Shown: positions 12,409 to 25,315 of the stretch, piece after piece
How the letters are laid out: every line of letters begins with the position of its first letter
How positions within the stretch are numbered: position 1 is the first letter of the stretch
From: Erythrophleum ivorense
Lineage: Eukaryota > Streptophyta > Magnoliopsida > Fabales > Fabaceae
Direction of reading: 5' to 3'
Length of the DNA stretch: 64,000 nucleotides
Assembly (NCBI GenBank): GCA_026724425.1
Contig: JAIUCV010001097.1
Coordinates: 119,861 to 183,860, forward strand
Program-made: the position numbers and the translations under genes
The notes under the pieces: model-generated
What the model saw: the letters and a program-made list of their open reading frames with translations, nothing else
What the model was told of the DNA's origin: nothing
Database searches by the model: none

Positions 12409-12676
12409 CCACACATATATGGCTAGCAATTCATTCATTATTTATTTTTATTTATATATTATAAGATATTTAAAATGGATTATATTACGGTGGCCCTAAG
12501 TTGAAAATCAAATACACTAAGAACAAGCCAAAGATCTCTATCTTTAGAGACCCCAGCTAAGCCATAATGTCTCCTATTTGCATAATGTGCTCACACATCC
12601 CTCTAATGCCAATCAGTTTCATAAAGTATACTTGTGTCATAAGAGTGCTTGATAATGACTTGTTTGAGGAAGTAAA
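12409..12676. other. Unassigned AT-rich spacer
   Basis: This 268-base stretch between the B2 start and an A LTR end contains no frame, repeat or motif that I recognise. It may be the pre-insertion target or an unlisted repeat. Confidence 0.4.
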
Positions 12677-14520
12677 TGTAACATCATATATTTCTGGCTT
12701 GCTTCCAATCATTTCTATGTCTCACATCATGAATTGCACAAAGAGAATAGAAAAAATGGCATTAAAATAATGCCATATTTAGTGTTGCGTTGCATATGAA
12801 ACTTCCATTTAGTGTCACACGGACCATATGAGCTCATACATCACATTCTCATATTTAATTACATGAATACAACTCATTTGCATTACCAAAATTGGTCTAC
12901 AACTCGTGGAAATCAAAGGGGAGCATCAAACTCACACTTATATTTTCGACCAGCATTTTGTCAATTTTGTCACCAACTTTGGAAGTTTGTAATTAATTTT
13001 AGAAATACCGAAACCCAAAATACTATGGCATTCTAGAAATAAACAGATGTCTAATTTTTGTAAAAATATGTCCAGGCCATTAAACATAACATAGAAGACG
13101 TTTGACATGCAAAAAGGTGCAAAGGTTCGGACAGCTATTGGTACTGATGCAAGTGTCTGCTATAAATTTAAAAAATATCCAATTAATTCCAAAAAAATCC
13201 AATCCATGCAAATGATACCAATTTGGAAATTTATGAATGTTATATTTATGGTAAAAACATATTTAGTGCAAAAAAAAACACATTTAGCCACTGGAATTCA
13301 ATGGAATAGTGACTCAGGTCGTGCTGTGCTACTGTTGTTGTTCTAAAAATTAAAAAATTCATATCTCTTAGCTTAGACTTCCAAATGAGGTGCTTCCATT
13401 GTTGCAAGTAACTATGAATTTCTAGTTTATACCTATAAAATTTTGTAGCCATTGGACCACGTTTGCCCCTCAGATGATATAATTACATAACTAACCAAAT
13501 GAACAGTACTAGTACAAATCTGAATTTCTGATATCAACTTTGAAAAATCATTGAAAATTCCACAGACCTCCAAATGACCTAGTCTTTAGCTTCCCAAAAA
13601 GATCTAGGCAAGATATATTTTCATGCAAAATTTCAAGTCAAGAAGAGGTTATTTGGTTAGACTTTGTCATAGCTCAAGATTATGGTACTTTTGGTCCCAA
13701 CAAGAGGCAAATTTGGTCCACATGAGCTCTACATTGCTCCATACCCATTTGAGCAACTTAGAAAGATAAATATAGCATAAATAAGTCTCTCATAAGGTTT
13801 GAACCATCATGCAACTCAAATTTATTATGCCACTTCCATAAACATACATGCACAAGTGAGCTTTTAAGGGGTCAAATTGTACACTTCCACTCATTTAACT
13901 CTATTCTTGATACATATACTATCTTTACATCGTTTTACACTTGTTCAAAGTGTCATGACTCAAAAATAACATATACATATATACTTTGACATTCTAATAC
14001 ATCAAAACTAGTAAAATTTGCTAAGAGATGGACATTTAAACTCCTTGGCTTCCATCCTTTAGATCTTAAACTCCACCTAGATCATATAAGATGAGAGAAA
14101 GGAGAGGGTGAGATTCATTGAATCTTAATAGCTTATACACCTATTCAGACACATTTTCAAGGCATACAACATGTCAAGGGTAAAAGTATGCAACTACTCA
14201 ATCTATGAAGCATTCAATTTCTACATGTTTATGTCCCAAACGCATGTCAAGCATAGGAATGAGCTCTAAGAACTTTTAGTTTGGCCTTACCCCATTTCTA
14301 GGACTTTTGGATTGCCTTACTTTTGGTTTTTGAGACTTTTGACTTAGCCTCATCCATCCAAAGGACTCTTGGCTTTGTCCTACCCATGCCATGAGACTTT
14401 TGGCATCTCCTCACCCACATTAAGGAACTTTTGGCACTACCTCACCTTTATGAGCCATTTCCACAATTCAAAGGCATTCAAGAAAGCATATTGGCACCAA
14501 AATAAGTAAGATTACACCCT
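12677..14520 (-). mobile_element. Family A LTR fragment with 3' end, minus strand
   Basis: It starts on the plus strand as TGTAACATCATATATTTCTG, the reverse of the A terminus. It then shows, reversed, the A distal repeat units (13350-13700), the GAATCTTAATAGCT phrase, and the minisatellite at 14265-14440 with repeated ACTTTTGGCTTTGTC-like units. The part of the LTR upstream of the minisatellite is missing, including the promoter. Confidence 0.7.
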
Positions 14521-14726
14521 ATCAGCTTCTCTAAGCTTCCATTTTCAAAAATTTGAGCTGCCATGGCATGACATTAAAAGGAGAGAGAGAGAATAAGTTT
14601 AAGCTTTTGTTTAGGTAAGTAAACGGCCCATTTCATCCCGTAGGAGTTAGGAAAGTTATTCCTCTCTCTAAGAGCTCTTTAATTATGCTTTTTTTTTCTT
14701 GAAAACTTGAAGATTCAGGTTTGACC
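14521..14726. other. Unassigned flank, target of the copia insertion (left part)
   Basis: Together with 20476-20640 this forms the sequence into which the copia LTR inserted. It contains a GAGAGAGAGA stretch near 14581 and a T9 run near 14690. I recognise neither a gene nor a repeat in it. The last five bases, TGACC, are the left target-site duplication. Confidence 0.4.
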
Positions 14727-15112
14727 TGTTGGGAATTCTGAGACATACAGCGAAAAATTATAATTTATAAACCCCAAATCCCTTCTCGTGGATCCATCAA
14801 TATCGTTTAAATCAAGTAGATTTAAGAATATTTACCTTTGTTATGTGATACTTCCTTCATCGTCAGATCTAAGGAACTGATCTTTAGATCTGTTTCCTCT
14901 ATCGGTATCCACATGAATGGTTGCTCAACTTGAACGGCGTGCTAGCGCCTCTGACCAACGTCCGTGCACGTTGTTGCTAGAGAAGACACTCTCTTCTTTC
15001 TCTCTCTAGGCGTTCGTCTAGCATTAGTACACTTTCTCTCTTTAGGGTTTTTTCTTTTCTCTCTTAGAGTTGTGTTTTCTCTATCATTTTAGGAAACCCT
15101 AGCCTCCTTTTT

Positions 15113-15120
15113 CTTTATAA
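15113..15120 (-). promoter_or_regulatory. TATA box of the copia LTR
   Basis: TTATAAAG on the minus strand is followed by AAAAGGAGGCTAGGGTTTCC and then AG-rich leader sequence, a usual arrangement for a copia LTR promoter. It supports minus orientation. Confidence 0.5.
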
Positions 15121-15149
15121 TGGTATCTCATTAGGGTTTTAGATATATT

Positions 15150-15400
15150 TGATTAATTTAAAATACATTATTTTAAATCAAATCAAATTTTAATTAAATA
15201 AATTAGTTTAAATTTAAGTCTATCTAATAGATTAAATTTAACTAATTATTTAATTTAAATCTAAAACTAAATTTAAATTTAATTTATCTCATAAATTAAA
15301 TTTAAATTATTATATTAGTCTAAATTTAAATCTATCATATAGACTTAAATTTAAAACTAATTCATTTAAATTAATTAAATGATATATATATTATGAACAT
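15150..15400. repeat. AT-rich block of AAATTTAAAT repeats and inverted repeats
   Basis: The block is almost pure A+T with many copies of AAATTTAA and TTAAATTT. These form short inverted repeats, such as AAATTTAAATCT and AGACTTAAATTT around 15322-15355. It lies in the U3 of the minus-oriented copia LTR, downstream of 15121 in plus coordinates. Confidence 0.6.
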
Positions 15401-15404
15401 ATAA

Positions 15405-15428
15405 ATATATATATATATATATATATAT
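15405..15428. repeat. (AT)n microsatellite
   Basis: Twelve uninterrupted AT units lie inside the copia LTR; further imperfect TATATA runs follow to about 15472. Confidence 0.95.
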
Positions 15429-16279
15429 GTTTCAAATTTTATAAACTATATATATATCAAATATATATATATAATTCTTCCACCTTAGATTGAACATGAC
15501 ATTCATTGAATTTAGATGTAATTTTAGATTCAATGAATTTAGACATTCTAATTCGAGTTGACTCGTTCTTGTGTATGACTTTGTAGGCCTATATGACGTT
15601 AGCAGTGGGTTAATGATACTATTTGACCCACAAGTCACAAGCAGCCTCTAGGAAGACATTGTGACTATCCAAATCATATAAGGATCGATGATCCGATGCA
15701 ACCTATCATATAAATCTATCACATCCTTTTTGTCACATGATATCTAGATCAAATATGAGGCATAGAAATGTCATCCTCATCTTACTCGATCATCTCTTTC
15801 TCGATCTACGTATAGACTGATAGTACAAATGGAAACCCTTTCATTCGAGCATGACCATGCATTTCTCAGTCTCACTCATTGAGGGGCCTAGAGATATCTC
15901 TCTATTAATCAAAGGAACAAATTTTATTTGGACCACTCATCTTCTTCTACATGAATTCCACTATGCCCGATCATATCTTTTATGATTACCCAATTAAAGA
16001 TGACTTTTGACTAGCCAGAGATCAACCCTAGAGTATTTATAAATCATACCTTTCTGCTTTTGTGTCTTCATATAATCCATATCCATCACTCCCATACTCA
16101 CCTTACCCATAAGAAGCTGATTATTCCAAATGTTTTAAAATGAACTATAAAGTCTTTAGAAAAAAGGAAGACTATCTTAGTCCATAACAATTAAGACAGC
16201 CAAAACATAGTGTTCTTCACGTTGGAAACTATGGTGATCTCAAATTTAAGGGCTCGGTGACACGATTATATATGAGATA

Positions 16280-16431
16280 TGCAACACTATAATTTTCTAA
16301 CTTATCTCATGCCATTTTCATGCTTCACATCATGCATTTCATGAAGGAGCAAGAAAAAAGGATATAAAATAATGAATTTCTTAGCATTGTGCTATACATA
16401 AATTTTTCATTTAGAGTCCCATGGGCCATAT
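16280..16431 (-). mobile_element. Terminal 152-bp remnant of a second A LTR
   Basis: It starts TGCAACACTATAATTTTC on the plus strand (an A LTR end, reversed) and runs through CATCATGCATTTCATG to CCCATGGGCCATAT, where a complete A LTR begins. The outer base is adjacent to AGATA (16275-16279), which is repeated at 20148-20152 beyond the far end of the full LTR. This piece and the next therefore appear to be one insertion, with the internal region and most of the 3' LTR deleted. The sequence differs from the matching end of its partner LTR at many positions. Confidence 0.65.
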
Positions 16432-19400
16432 TGTAACACCATATATTTCTAGCTCATTTCATACTATCTCTATGCCTCATATCAAACAACTCACAAAGAG
16501 GCAAGGAAAAATAGCATTAAATAATGCATTTCTTAACATTATGTCGCGTATAAAATTTTCATTCGGTGTCACGTGGACCATGTGAGCTTATACATCACAT
16601 TCTCATATTTAATTATATGAATACAACTCATTTGCATCATTAGAAGTGGCCTACATCTTGTGGAAGGGATGCATGAAATACATACATATATTTTTGGCTA
16701 GATTTTCCACATTTCTGTCATAAACTTTGAAAAATCATAATTAATTCTAGAAAAATAGAAATGATACAGTCTTGCCCATTCTAAAAATCTACACATGTCT
16801 ACGTCATTCTAAAAATATGTCCAGACCATAATATCCATCACATAAGGCATTTGACATGTGAAAAGTTTCAGAGGTCAGGCTGTTCACTAGTGCTATCTCA
16901 GAATTTTGTAGTAAATTTTAAAAATGTCCAATTAATTCCAAAAAAATTCAATATATGCAAATGATACCAATATAGAAATATGTGGATGTTTTTAGAGGGG
17001 AAAAATAACTATAGACCAGTTCAGGTACATTCAGACCGCGAAACTCAATCAAATAGTAACTGAGGTTGGCTAGAGTTCCTAATATTGGATAGATTCTTTG
17101 AAAATTCATATCTCCCTCTCTAGACATCTAAATGGGGTGATTCTAATTTTCAAAAGTCCCTGGGAATGTATAGTTTCTCTATATAAAATTTTGTGACAAT
17201 TGGACATCATTTGAGCCCTATGTGATAGATTGCATTTTTGGACTAGTATAAATAGTAACATGACCAAAACTAAAAAATTTTTTAACTTTGAAAATTCATC
17301 AAATATTTTCTAGACCTCAGAAAATTATGTTCTTTACCTTTCCAAAAAGATCTAAACAAGCTCTAATTGTATGTCGAATCTCAAATCAAGAAGAGTTGAT
17401 TTGGATAAAAAGTGATATAGGGTTCCATTATGATCAATTTTGGCTCCATATAGGATACCAAAATGTCCAAATGGCTTTCCTTGGGGTTTGGCACCTCTTG
17501 GGCAAGTCTAAAAGCATGATTATGACTTGTGTGAGCTGCTCAAGTGATCTTAAACCTTATGCATTTCATTTTGGCTATTCCACTTCCATTTATACATGAA
17601 ATTCTATGATGCAAAATTGCCATTACATGACCAAAATGAGTATTTCCATACATATAACCCTAGTTCTCATTTATACAAAATACATTAACATAGTTATACA
17701 TGCTCATAACATCATAGGTCATATACAACTAGGGATTTCATCAATTGCTATCTATAAGGCCTTAAAGTAACAATTTCAAGACACTTTGATGTCATGCTCT
17801 CATCTTCAAGATGGTTGGCTTCCATTACCTTGCTCTCTTAGTCCACCTAGCATGTTAGAACATTGGACAGGAGGGGATGAGATTCAAAGAATCCCAATAG
17901 CTCATCTCCCATTCAATCATACATAAAGCATGCAAAATAAGTCTCACAAATGCATGCATGGCATATGGACATGTGCAATCATTCAAGAAGCATTCTTAGC
18001 GTTTGAAAAAGTCATACATAATATACATAGGCTTGCCAAGCAAGTGGATTGGCCTCACCCATTTACTTGTGGATTTTGGACTTGCCTCATCCATTCGTTA
18101 AGAGGTTCTTAGACTCAACCATGCTCTTGGGAGTCAACCTCACTTTTGGGAGACTCTTTACTTTGTCTTAACCAATCTTAAGGGTTCTTGGCTCATCCTC
18201 ACTATGGCTAAAGGTTCTTGGCCTCTCCACCCTGAAGCAAACCAAGACAAACATCATTTGGAAAACATAATGTATCATCATAGTACCATGGAGTAAGAGC
18301 TCATGCTAGAACATTTTTCTTGGCTTAAAATACACATACACACATTCAAAGACAAGTAAAGCAAGTAACCATGCATGGGAGAAGGTGGAGAGAGCTACCT
18401 TGCTGGCATTTGTACACTTTTTCTTTAAGCCTCGAATCCTCTCCCTTGACCTCACACACCCAAGAAGGTGAAGATCATTTCTTTTGGCCTAACACAATTT
18501 ATGGAAGCTAATTAGGTTTATGGAATTAATTTAAAGGCCACACAACTTGCTTAAACTCTAGCTTGGTCTATAAACCCCTTTATGTTTCCAAGAATGCACC
18601 TAATGAAGCAACACCCATCAAATAAATTCTAGGCTCCATTCTTTTCTTTCAAATATGATTCTTGACTCCTTTTAAGTCTCTTGAAGTCATCACACAATTA
18701 AAATAAAGAGTCTAACTACATGTTGCTTCTTTAGGTCATATTATGGAACATAAGGCACCAACTCACTTTCTATGATTTCTTAATTTTTTCCAAGGCCTCC
18801 CCTCATCTTCACTCATCATATATGACTAAAATTTAGGCTTAAAAAAAATTTAAAACCCTCCCTAGGTATGCAAACCCCTCTTGGTCGAACTTAAGAAGCA
18901 TTTTGCTCTCCATGGACTTTGCTTTATTTTCTTGATGGAGGAAGCACATGGGCAAACTTTTAGGGATCTTAGGAGCTCATTTAAACTCTTATTTAGGCAT
19001 AGAAATCAAGGTACCAAATCAGATTTTACAAAGAACATATGAAACCCTAGAATTTGTATCTTGAATTTTTATAGTTATTTGTTAATTTTCTTTGCATATT
19101 CTTAATCTCCACACCCTTTTTCCTAAGAATCACCCTTGGTTTTTCCTAAAACCAAGCCCTCTTATTACTTCTTGAGAGGGACAAACTATAGGGAGAAGAG
19201 GAGCAAGGGGGTAGCAACCATGGAAGAAGAAATTACCTTATTTTTCCTTATTTTCTCACTTGAATCTTGTCTTCTTTGGCCTCCTCTCTTCAAATCCGAA
19301 TTTTTTCCTCTGTTCTTCCCTCAAAACAAATCTAAAAATTTCAATAAAACTATAGGAAGAAAGCTCAAGAGGAGAGCAACAAGTTTGGAAGAAGAAGGAG

Positions 19401-20147
19401 CATGAAAATCCATGAAATTCCTTACCTTTTCCTTGCTTTTTCTCCTCCTTTCTTCTCCTCCATGGTGTGCCTAAGAGAGCTAGTGTTTTCTCTAGCTTTT
19501 GGGTAGAATGGGTTGTGCAAATGAAGGGGAGAAGAAATAAGAAACTTAAAGAGTGTTCAAGAAGTTTTCACTTTCTTAAAAATTCTAATTTTGCCTTTCA
19601 TTTTTGGTATTTTCATTTTTAACTTGTTTTAGCTCCTTTTTCAGAATCTTCCTTTCCATTATGAAATTTAGGTTCCCAATTTAGTAAAATTCTTTTGGAA
19701 TCACTCAAATAGAAGCTGAAACCTTCCCAAATGAATCAATTAATGTTCAGGTCAATCGATGTTAGAAAACGTCCACCAGAGGGTTTTAACTGTCCCATGG
19801 CTTTCCATGGTTTTTAGGGCCTCTGAGAAAGCCGGAGAACCCAAAACTTTCATTTAAAAAGCCCTCTTATGTGAATTCCAAAATTTGCTCAAAATGATGA
19901 AAATGCCCTTAAGTTTCGTCAATCTTTCGTCACAATTCATTTCTTCATTCTAGCTCTATTTTTCTTTCCATTTGAGCCTGGGATTCTCATTTTTAAGAGT
20001 CTAGAATGCTTCCCAAATTTTTTGGGACCTTAACAAAGTCATTTCGGGGGACTTCCTTTTGTATCCAGTAAATTTTATTCGTTGACGGAGAAATCGTACA
20101 TTACGTTTCTTATATTTTCTCGCATTTTTAGAGAACCAGATATTACA
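16432..20147 (-). mobile_element. Complete family A LTR, minus strand, nested in the copia LTR
   Basis: It is 3,716 bp, running from TGTAATATCTGGTTCTC at 20147 (minus reading) to GGTGTTACA at 16432. It contains, on the minus strand, donor-like AG|GT sites at about 19425, 19236 and 18397, spaced about 189 and 839 bases like the other copies. The minisatellite is at about 18050-18230 and the distal units at 16700-17400. Open frames in it (17288-17599, 19136-19405) are on the opposite strand and are not conserved. Confidence 0.85.
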
Positions 20148-20475
20148 AGATACGCTAATGATTTAATCCATGTAACTATCTCATAATGAGTCGATCTAGC
20201 AGCTTGTTCCCTAACAAATACTTATGATTTTGACTCTTATGTACATACATGATTAACACATAATCATCAATCAAAATCATACTAGTCATAGTTCATCATT
20301 ATTCTCACAATGATGATCGACTAGAGATATTTAGGATAATCAATATAATTTATCCAAGGATATTATTATATAGAATATGCAAACAATATAATAATGTAAT
20401 AAAAGAAAACTCTTATTTCTTAATAAAGTACAATATTTGTAATACAATGATTGGCCTAGGGTACAATCTCCAACA

Positions 20476-20640
20476 TGACCCAAGCCAAAAAGGAACTCTT
20501 TTTAAGAAACCAATTAGTGAAAAGTAATCTATATGAAGAGAGATCTGTTTTAAGGTAAGATTTTACTTGAAACACTTGCAAAATCTAGTTTTTCCAATCC
20601 ATTTAAGCTTCAGTCTAGAGAGAGAAAGTGAGGAGGAGAG
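20476..20640. other. Unassigned flank, right part of the copia target
   Basis: It begins with the second TGACC duplication. AAGGTAAGATTTTACTTG near 20553 resembles a donor-like site of an A LTR, so part may be a decayed A fragment leading into the next entry. Nothing else is recognised. Confidence 0.35.
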
Positions 20641-23428
20641 TTTTTTTTCATGTGTTCTTGATGGAACCAAGGGTTATAGAGTGTGAGGATTAAGAATATA
20701 CAACTAGAATTGAAAAAGAAGCTTTATAATGCAAGTTATAGAATTTAGGGACTTGGTTACACCTAGGCTAAGATGAAGCTTCCTAGTAGTAATTTAAGTT
20801 GTTTAAGAGTATGTATGAGTTCTCAAGACATCGAGGAAGCTTCACAAGTGCCAATTCCCTAAAAGAAAGCAAGAAAACTCCATGGGTGCATAATGCTCTT
20901 CATGTCTCGGCCTAACCCACTTCATGCACCTAGGGAGTGTTTTAATTTGTTCTAAGCCTAGAATGGGACTAAATATGATAGAAGAACATTTGTGGAAGCC
21001 TTGAAAAAAATTTAGAAGTCATGAAATGTGAGATGGAGGTGTAGGCTCCATAATGTGACATTATGGAACAACTTATAGCTAGGCTCCTTAAAATGAATGT
21101 GAGATAACTCCAAGGAGTCTAAAGAGAGCCAAGAGACCTAGAATGAATGAGAAATGGAAGCCAAGACCATGAATTCTGCTAGTTGTTTCATAAGGTCTTC
21201 TATGGAATCATAATGGAGCCATAGAATAAAGTAGCTTCATATAGAGTATGTATGATGCCAAGGCTTGTTTCCATGAATGATTTATGTCTCTTTTAATGTG
21301 TCTAGGCAAAGAGAACTAAGGGCCACCTAATTACAAGGCTTAGAAGAAAAAGAGGAAGATGAATTTCAAGAGAAAATGTTGTGTTCTTGCTTTAAGGTAG
21401 CTCTTTAACCTTTCTCTCATACATGACTTGAATGTTTACTTGTCTTTGAGTACTTGTGTGTATGTTTGAGCTATTAGAAATGTTTCTAGCCCATGTTTAC
21501 ATGTTATGATACCATTATGTTTCTCAAAATGTGTTTATGATTGTATTATGGCTTGCTTGGGTTTGGTTATGCCAAAAGTCCCTTAGCAAGGGTGAAGATG
21601 AGCCAAAAGTCTCAAAAAGAGTGAAGTTTAGTCAGAAGTCCCTTGAAAGTGGATACAGCAACTCGAAAAGTCCCAAGAAAGATGGGTGAGGTTAGATTAA
21701 TGTCCTTGAAAGCTTATGCTTGTTATGTATGAGTTATGTGACAAGGAAAATATCTTGAACATGTTCACTAGTTGCTTGAATATTGTGCATGCATTCTTTG
21801 ACTTGTTTATGCATCTATTATGTATGTTTAAAAGGGTTAAGAGCTATTGGGATTCTTTGAATCTCACTCTTCCCCCATACATGTCTAACCATGTCTAGAT
21901 GAGCCAAGTAGACAAGGAAATGGAGGCCAACAAGTATAAGAAGCAAGATTATGACAACAAGATAGAGAAATGACTTGTTTAATTATATTTTGATGTCAAA
22001 ATATATACCCATGAGATGTATCTATGATGAACCTTTGAGCATGTTTTAATATATGTACAAATAGTGTATGTATCAATATGGAAGCTAGATGAATGAAAAT
22101 GTGAGATTTTACCACTCCTTTGCCATTATATAACTTGATGTTCTTGTATATATATGGATATGGCAAGGTGGAATTGAGCTGCATGGTGACTTGGGTCATT
22201 TGGCATGCTTTTATGTATGGTGTTTATGCTTTTGAACTTGCCCAAGTGGTTGTGGAATGCAAGAAGGACCATTTGGTGTCTTGAGATGCCATTTTGAACT
22301 TCAATTTTGACCAAATGGTGTGTTGAACCAAAGTATGACCAAATGAATTATTTTTTCCATAAAATTTGGCCAGCAAGTAGGTATCATCTATATATTTTCA
22401 TAGAGCTAAAGATCACTCAATTTGGAGCCCTAGAGAATTTATTATAATTTTCCAAAGTTGGTCAAATTATGTAGAAATGGTTGGTTACTGTTCATTTGAT
22501 TAGTTTGCTTCTCTATGTCACATGTGGGACAAATGAGGTCCAATGCTCATAAAATTTTATAGATGTAAACTAGACATTATAAGTTTCCATAGTCACCAAG
22601 ATCATCTTATTTGGAGTTTTATAAAGGGAGATATGAATTTTTGAAGTTGTATGATAGTATTAGTAATGCAGCCTGACTTATGTACTGTTCCATCGAACTT
22701 TGGTGGCTTAAATCTACTGCATTGGTCTAGGTTTATTTTTATTTAAAATTAGACATCCAAAGATTTCCAAAATGGTTTATTTTTCTTGATTTCAATTTTT
22801 CTATAATTAGTTATGAATTTCCAACATTTGTATTAGAAAATTGAATTTCAAACCCGAGGGCAAACCATGGAATTTGTGTGATGTAGCTTCAAACCCAAAG
22901 TGAATGAGATCAAATGTGATAAGTATGACTTGTATGGATTTGCTATGACTACAAAATGATATGAATGAGTTCATATGGTCTATGGAGCATAAGATGAGGA
23001 AATGAAACCTTACATAACACAAATATATGCATTTAAATATTCAATATTTTCTTTACGTAAGGTATGTTCTTCCTTGAAATGATGCTCCATCATGCATGTT
23101 ATGAATGAGATAGTGTAATACACCAAAATTAATTAAAGGGTTAATTATGGATTTAGGTTAATTAAGAATAATTAATATAAAATAATTAGGTAAGTTAAGG
23201 GAGTGAAAATTTTAGAGAGATAAATTATTAATATGAGTTTGAGATTTAATTAAGTTAGAAACCCCATGTAGGTCCAAATTAAATTAAGTAGGCCAAGGGT
23301 ATGGACTAATGGAGGTCAAATAATTTTAGGTGCAGACCCAATCTTTTAATATGAGACTTGGCCCAAAAGAGATAGCACCTAGGGAGGGCCCAATCTGATT
23401 CAATGTGATAAAGGCCCAAGATCCATCT

Positions 23429-23437
23429 TATATAAAC
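23429..23437 (+). promoter_or_regulatory. Candidate TATA box of the B LTR
   Basis: TATATAAAC lies 315 bases into the LTR. No supporting start-site evidence is visible, and the second B copy does not keep this box clearly. Confidence 0.3.
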
Positions 23438-25315
23438 TCTTATAATTGGCTTAACAACCTTTGTGTAGACCCAAATCAATTGAGCTCTTAAAACTTGGCC
23501 TAACCTAATTAAAATCCTGCAACCCAACACATGAAAGCTGGCCTAACAAAACTTAAATCTAAAACCCACTTGGAGTTGGACCCTTGGGTCAGCCCATAAC
23601 TCATATTAGACCCAACTAAAACCCAACTAAAACCCTAAACACATCAGCCCCTCCACATTTTTGCTGAAACAGAAACACAAGAGGATTTCCGCACTTTGAG
23701 AGGGAGGTTAGGGTTTGGAGCAAGAAATCCACCATTTCTCATTTCTAAGCTCAAAATTAACCAAGGTACTTATTATATAACTTAATCCCCTTCTCTTTCT
23801 TTTCATTTTGGCCCAATTAGTTTTTCATTTAGAGCATTTTCACTATACCCAAAATTTGAAATGTGGTTGTTTGGTAATTTCTTAGAGGATTTTTAGAGGT
23901 AAAGGCTAGGAGGGACATTAGGTAAGTATAAAATTTCCATTCTAATGTATTTTCTACTGGTTTTAGACCCCCATGGTTGATTTATAGTATGGGTATTAAT
24001 TCTGTATGAATTTACTTAGGAATTAGGGTGATATATTGAAGTTTCTGGTAAAGGACATATTCAATCCGAATTTGGAGATTTGTAGTGGCTGGGTAAGTGT
24101 CTGCGGGTAGCCATTAGTATTTTAATTCCTTGGATACTTGTTGCCACTGTAAGTTATGATTTAAAGTAGTAATATTTTGATGTTATGGTTATAGGGAGAT
24201 TTTGGCACTGCTGGTGGCTTTTCAATTGTTTGCAAAGTGAGGTAATCGGAGTTTCATGCTAATTCTATGTATATGTCTATTTTAATTTTATATTTGCTGC
24301 ATGATCATGATTTTGATGCTAAATGAATTGGTTAGCTATCTGTTATATGTGATTGGACCTTGTGAGGCCATGGTGGAGCTATGGTGCGGCAGCCACCCTT
24401 GCATGTGCTTTGATCGGGCATTGGGTTATGATCTAACCCCAGATGCACTGAGCCTTAGTGGTGTTTATTAGGGAGTGGGTGTTGTAGACGGGCCTCTCCC
24501 GGTGTTATTGGCCTTTAACATGTGGAATTGTGATTGCTAGTATGGGATGGTAATCATAGATAGCCTAATTATTTCATTTACTGATATGGTTGGTACATTT
24601 TTTAATGCTTATATGAAATCATGCATATATGTAATTAAACTGGAATATATGAATGGAATTTGCCTTGGTTATTGAGATTTGCATCTCACCCCGTTTCATG
24701 GGATTATACTTTCAGGTGAAGGCCCTTCAGGTAAGGATAAGGGGAAGCAAGTGGATGAAAATCCATGAGCTCTAGCCATGTGTGGAGGAAGCTACACTTA
24801 GGCTGATCTGAATAGAGTAGATACAATTTTGTTAATCTTTTATATAGTATGATCATGTAATTATATTGCTAAGTGTAGGTGATTATATTTTGGTTACTTA
24901 TAATGTATCTATTAAGGAGTTAGGCCTCATTTTAGTTTGGTATTGGATGTATGAACTTATAGCATCTGATGTATGAACTTTGTTGAATTTAAGATATGGT
25001 TTACCATTTGGGAATTGTAATTATGTGATACCTTGGATATAGACTTGAATTAGTGATGCATGAAATCTTTAATCAAATGTATATTTGAATGATAATTGTT
25101 GGAAGCTTATGGAATTCTGCTATTATTAATAAACTTGTTGAAATTGGGTAGTTGGAGGAGTAGAAATTGACACTTTAGTCTTGAACTAGTAATAATAGAT
25201 TAGCTAGGTAAATTAGGCTAATAAAAGCTATTAGAGCCTCATAAATTAAGGTAAAGTGGCCCTAGGGTGTCATGGAGGGAGAGTGGAGAGTATGAGACAA
25301 GACTTTAGAAGTTGT

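Larger units (their letters stand above)
14727..20475 (-). mobile_element. Ty1/copia solo LTR, split by a family A insertion
   Basis: The outer ends are TGTTGGGAATTC at 14727 and CTCCAACA at 20475, flanked by perfect TGACC duplications (14722-14726 and 20476-20480). The A insertion at 16280-20147 divides it; the LTR itself is about 1.88 kb. Orientation is inferred as minus: that strand starts TGTTGGAGATTGTACCC, has a TATA box and a GAGAGAGAAAGAAGAGAG leader, and ends with TTTCGCTGTATGTC then CCCAACA. There is no internal region, so this is a solo LTR formed by LTR-LTR recombination. The copia class follows from the TGTTGG/CCAACA ends; the lineage (SIRE or Angela type) is only a guess. Confidence 0.8.

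Noticed and set aside
19136..19405. An 89-codon plus-strand frame near the leader blocks of a minus-strand A LTR.
   Set aside because: It is antisense to the LTR leader, and equivalent sites in other copies are not open.
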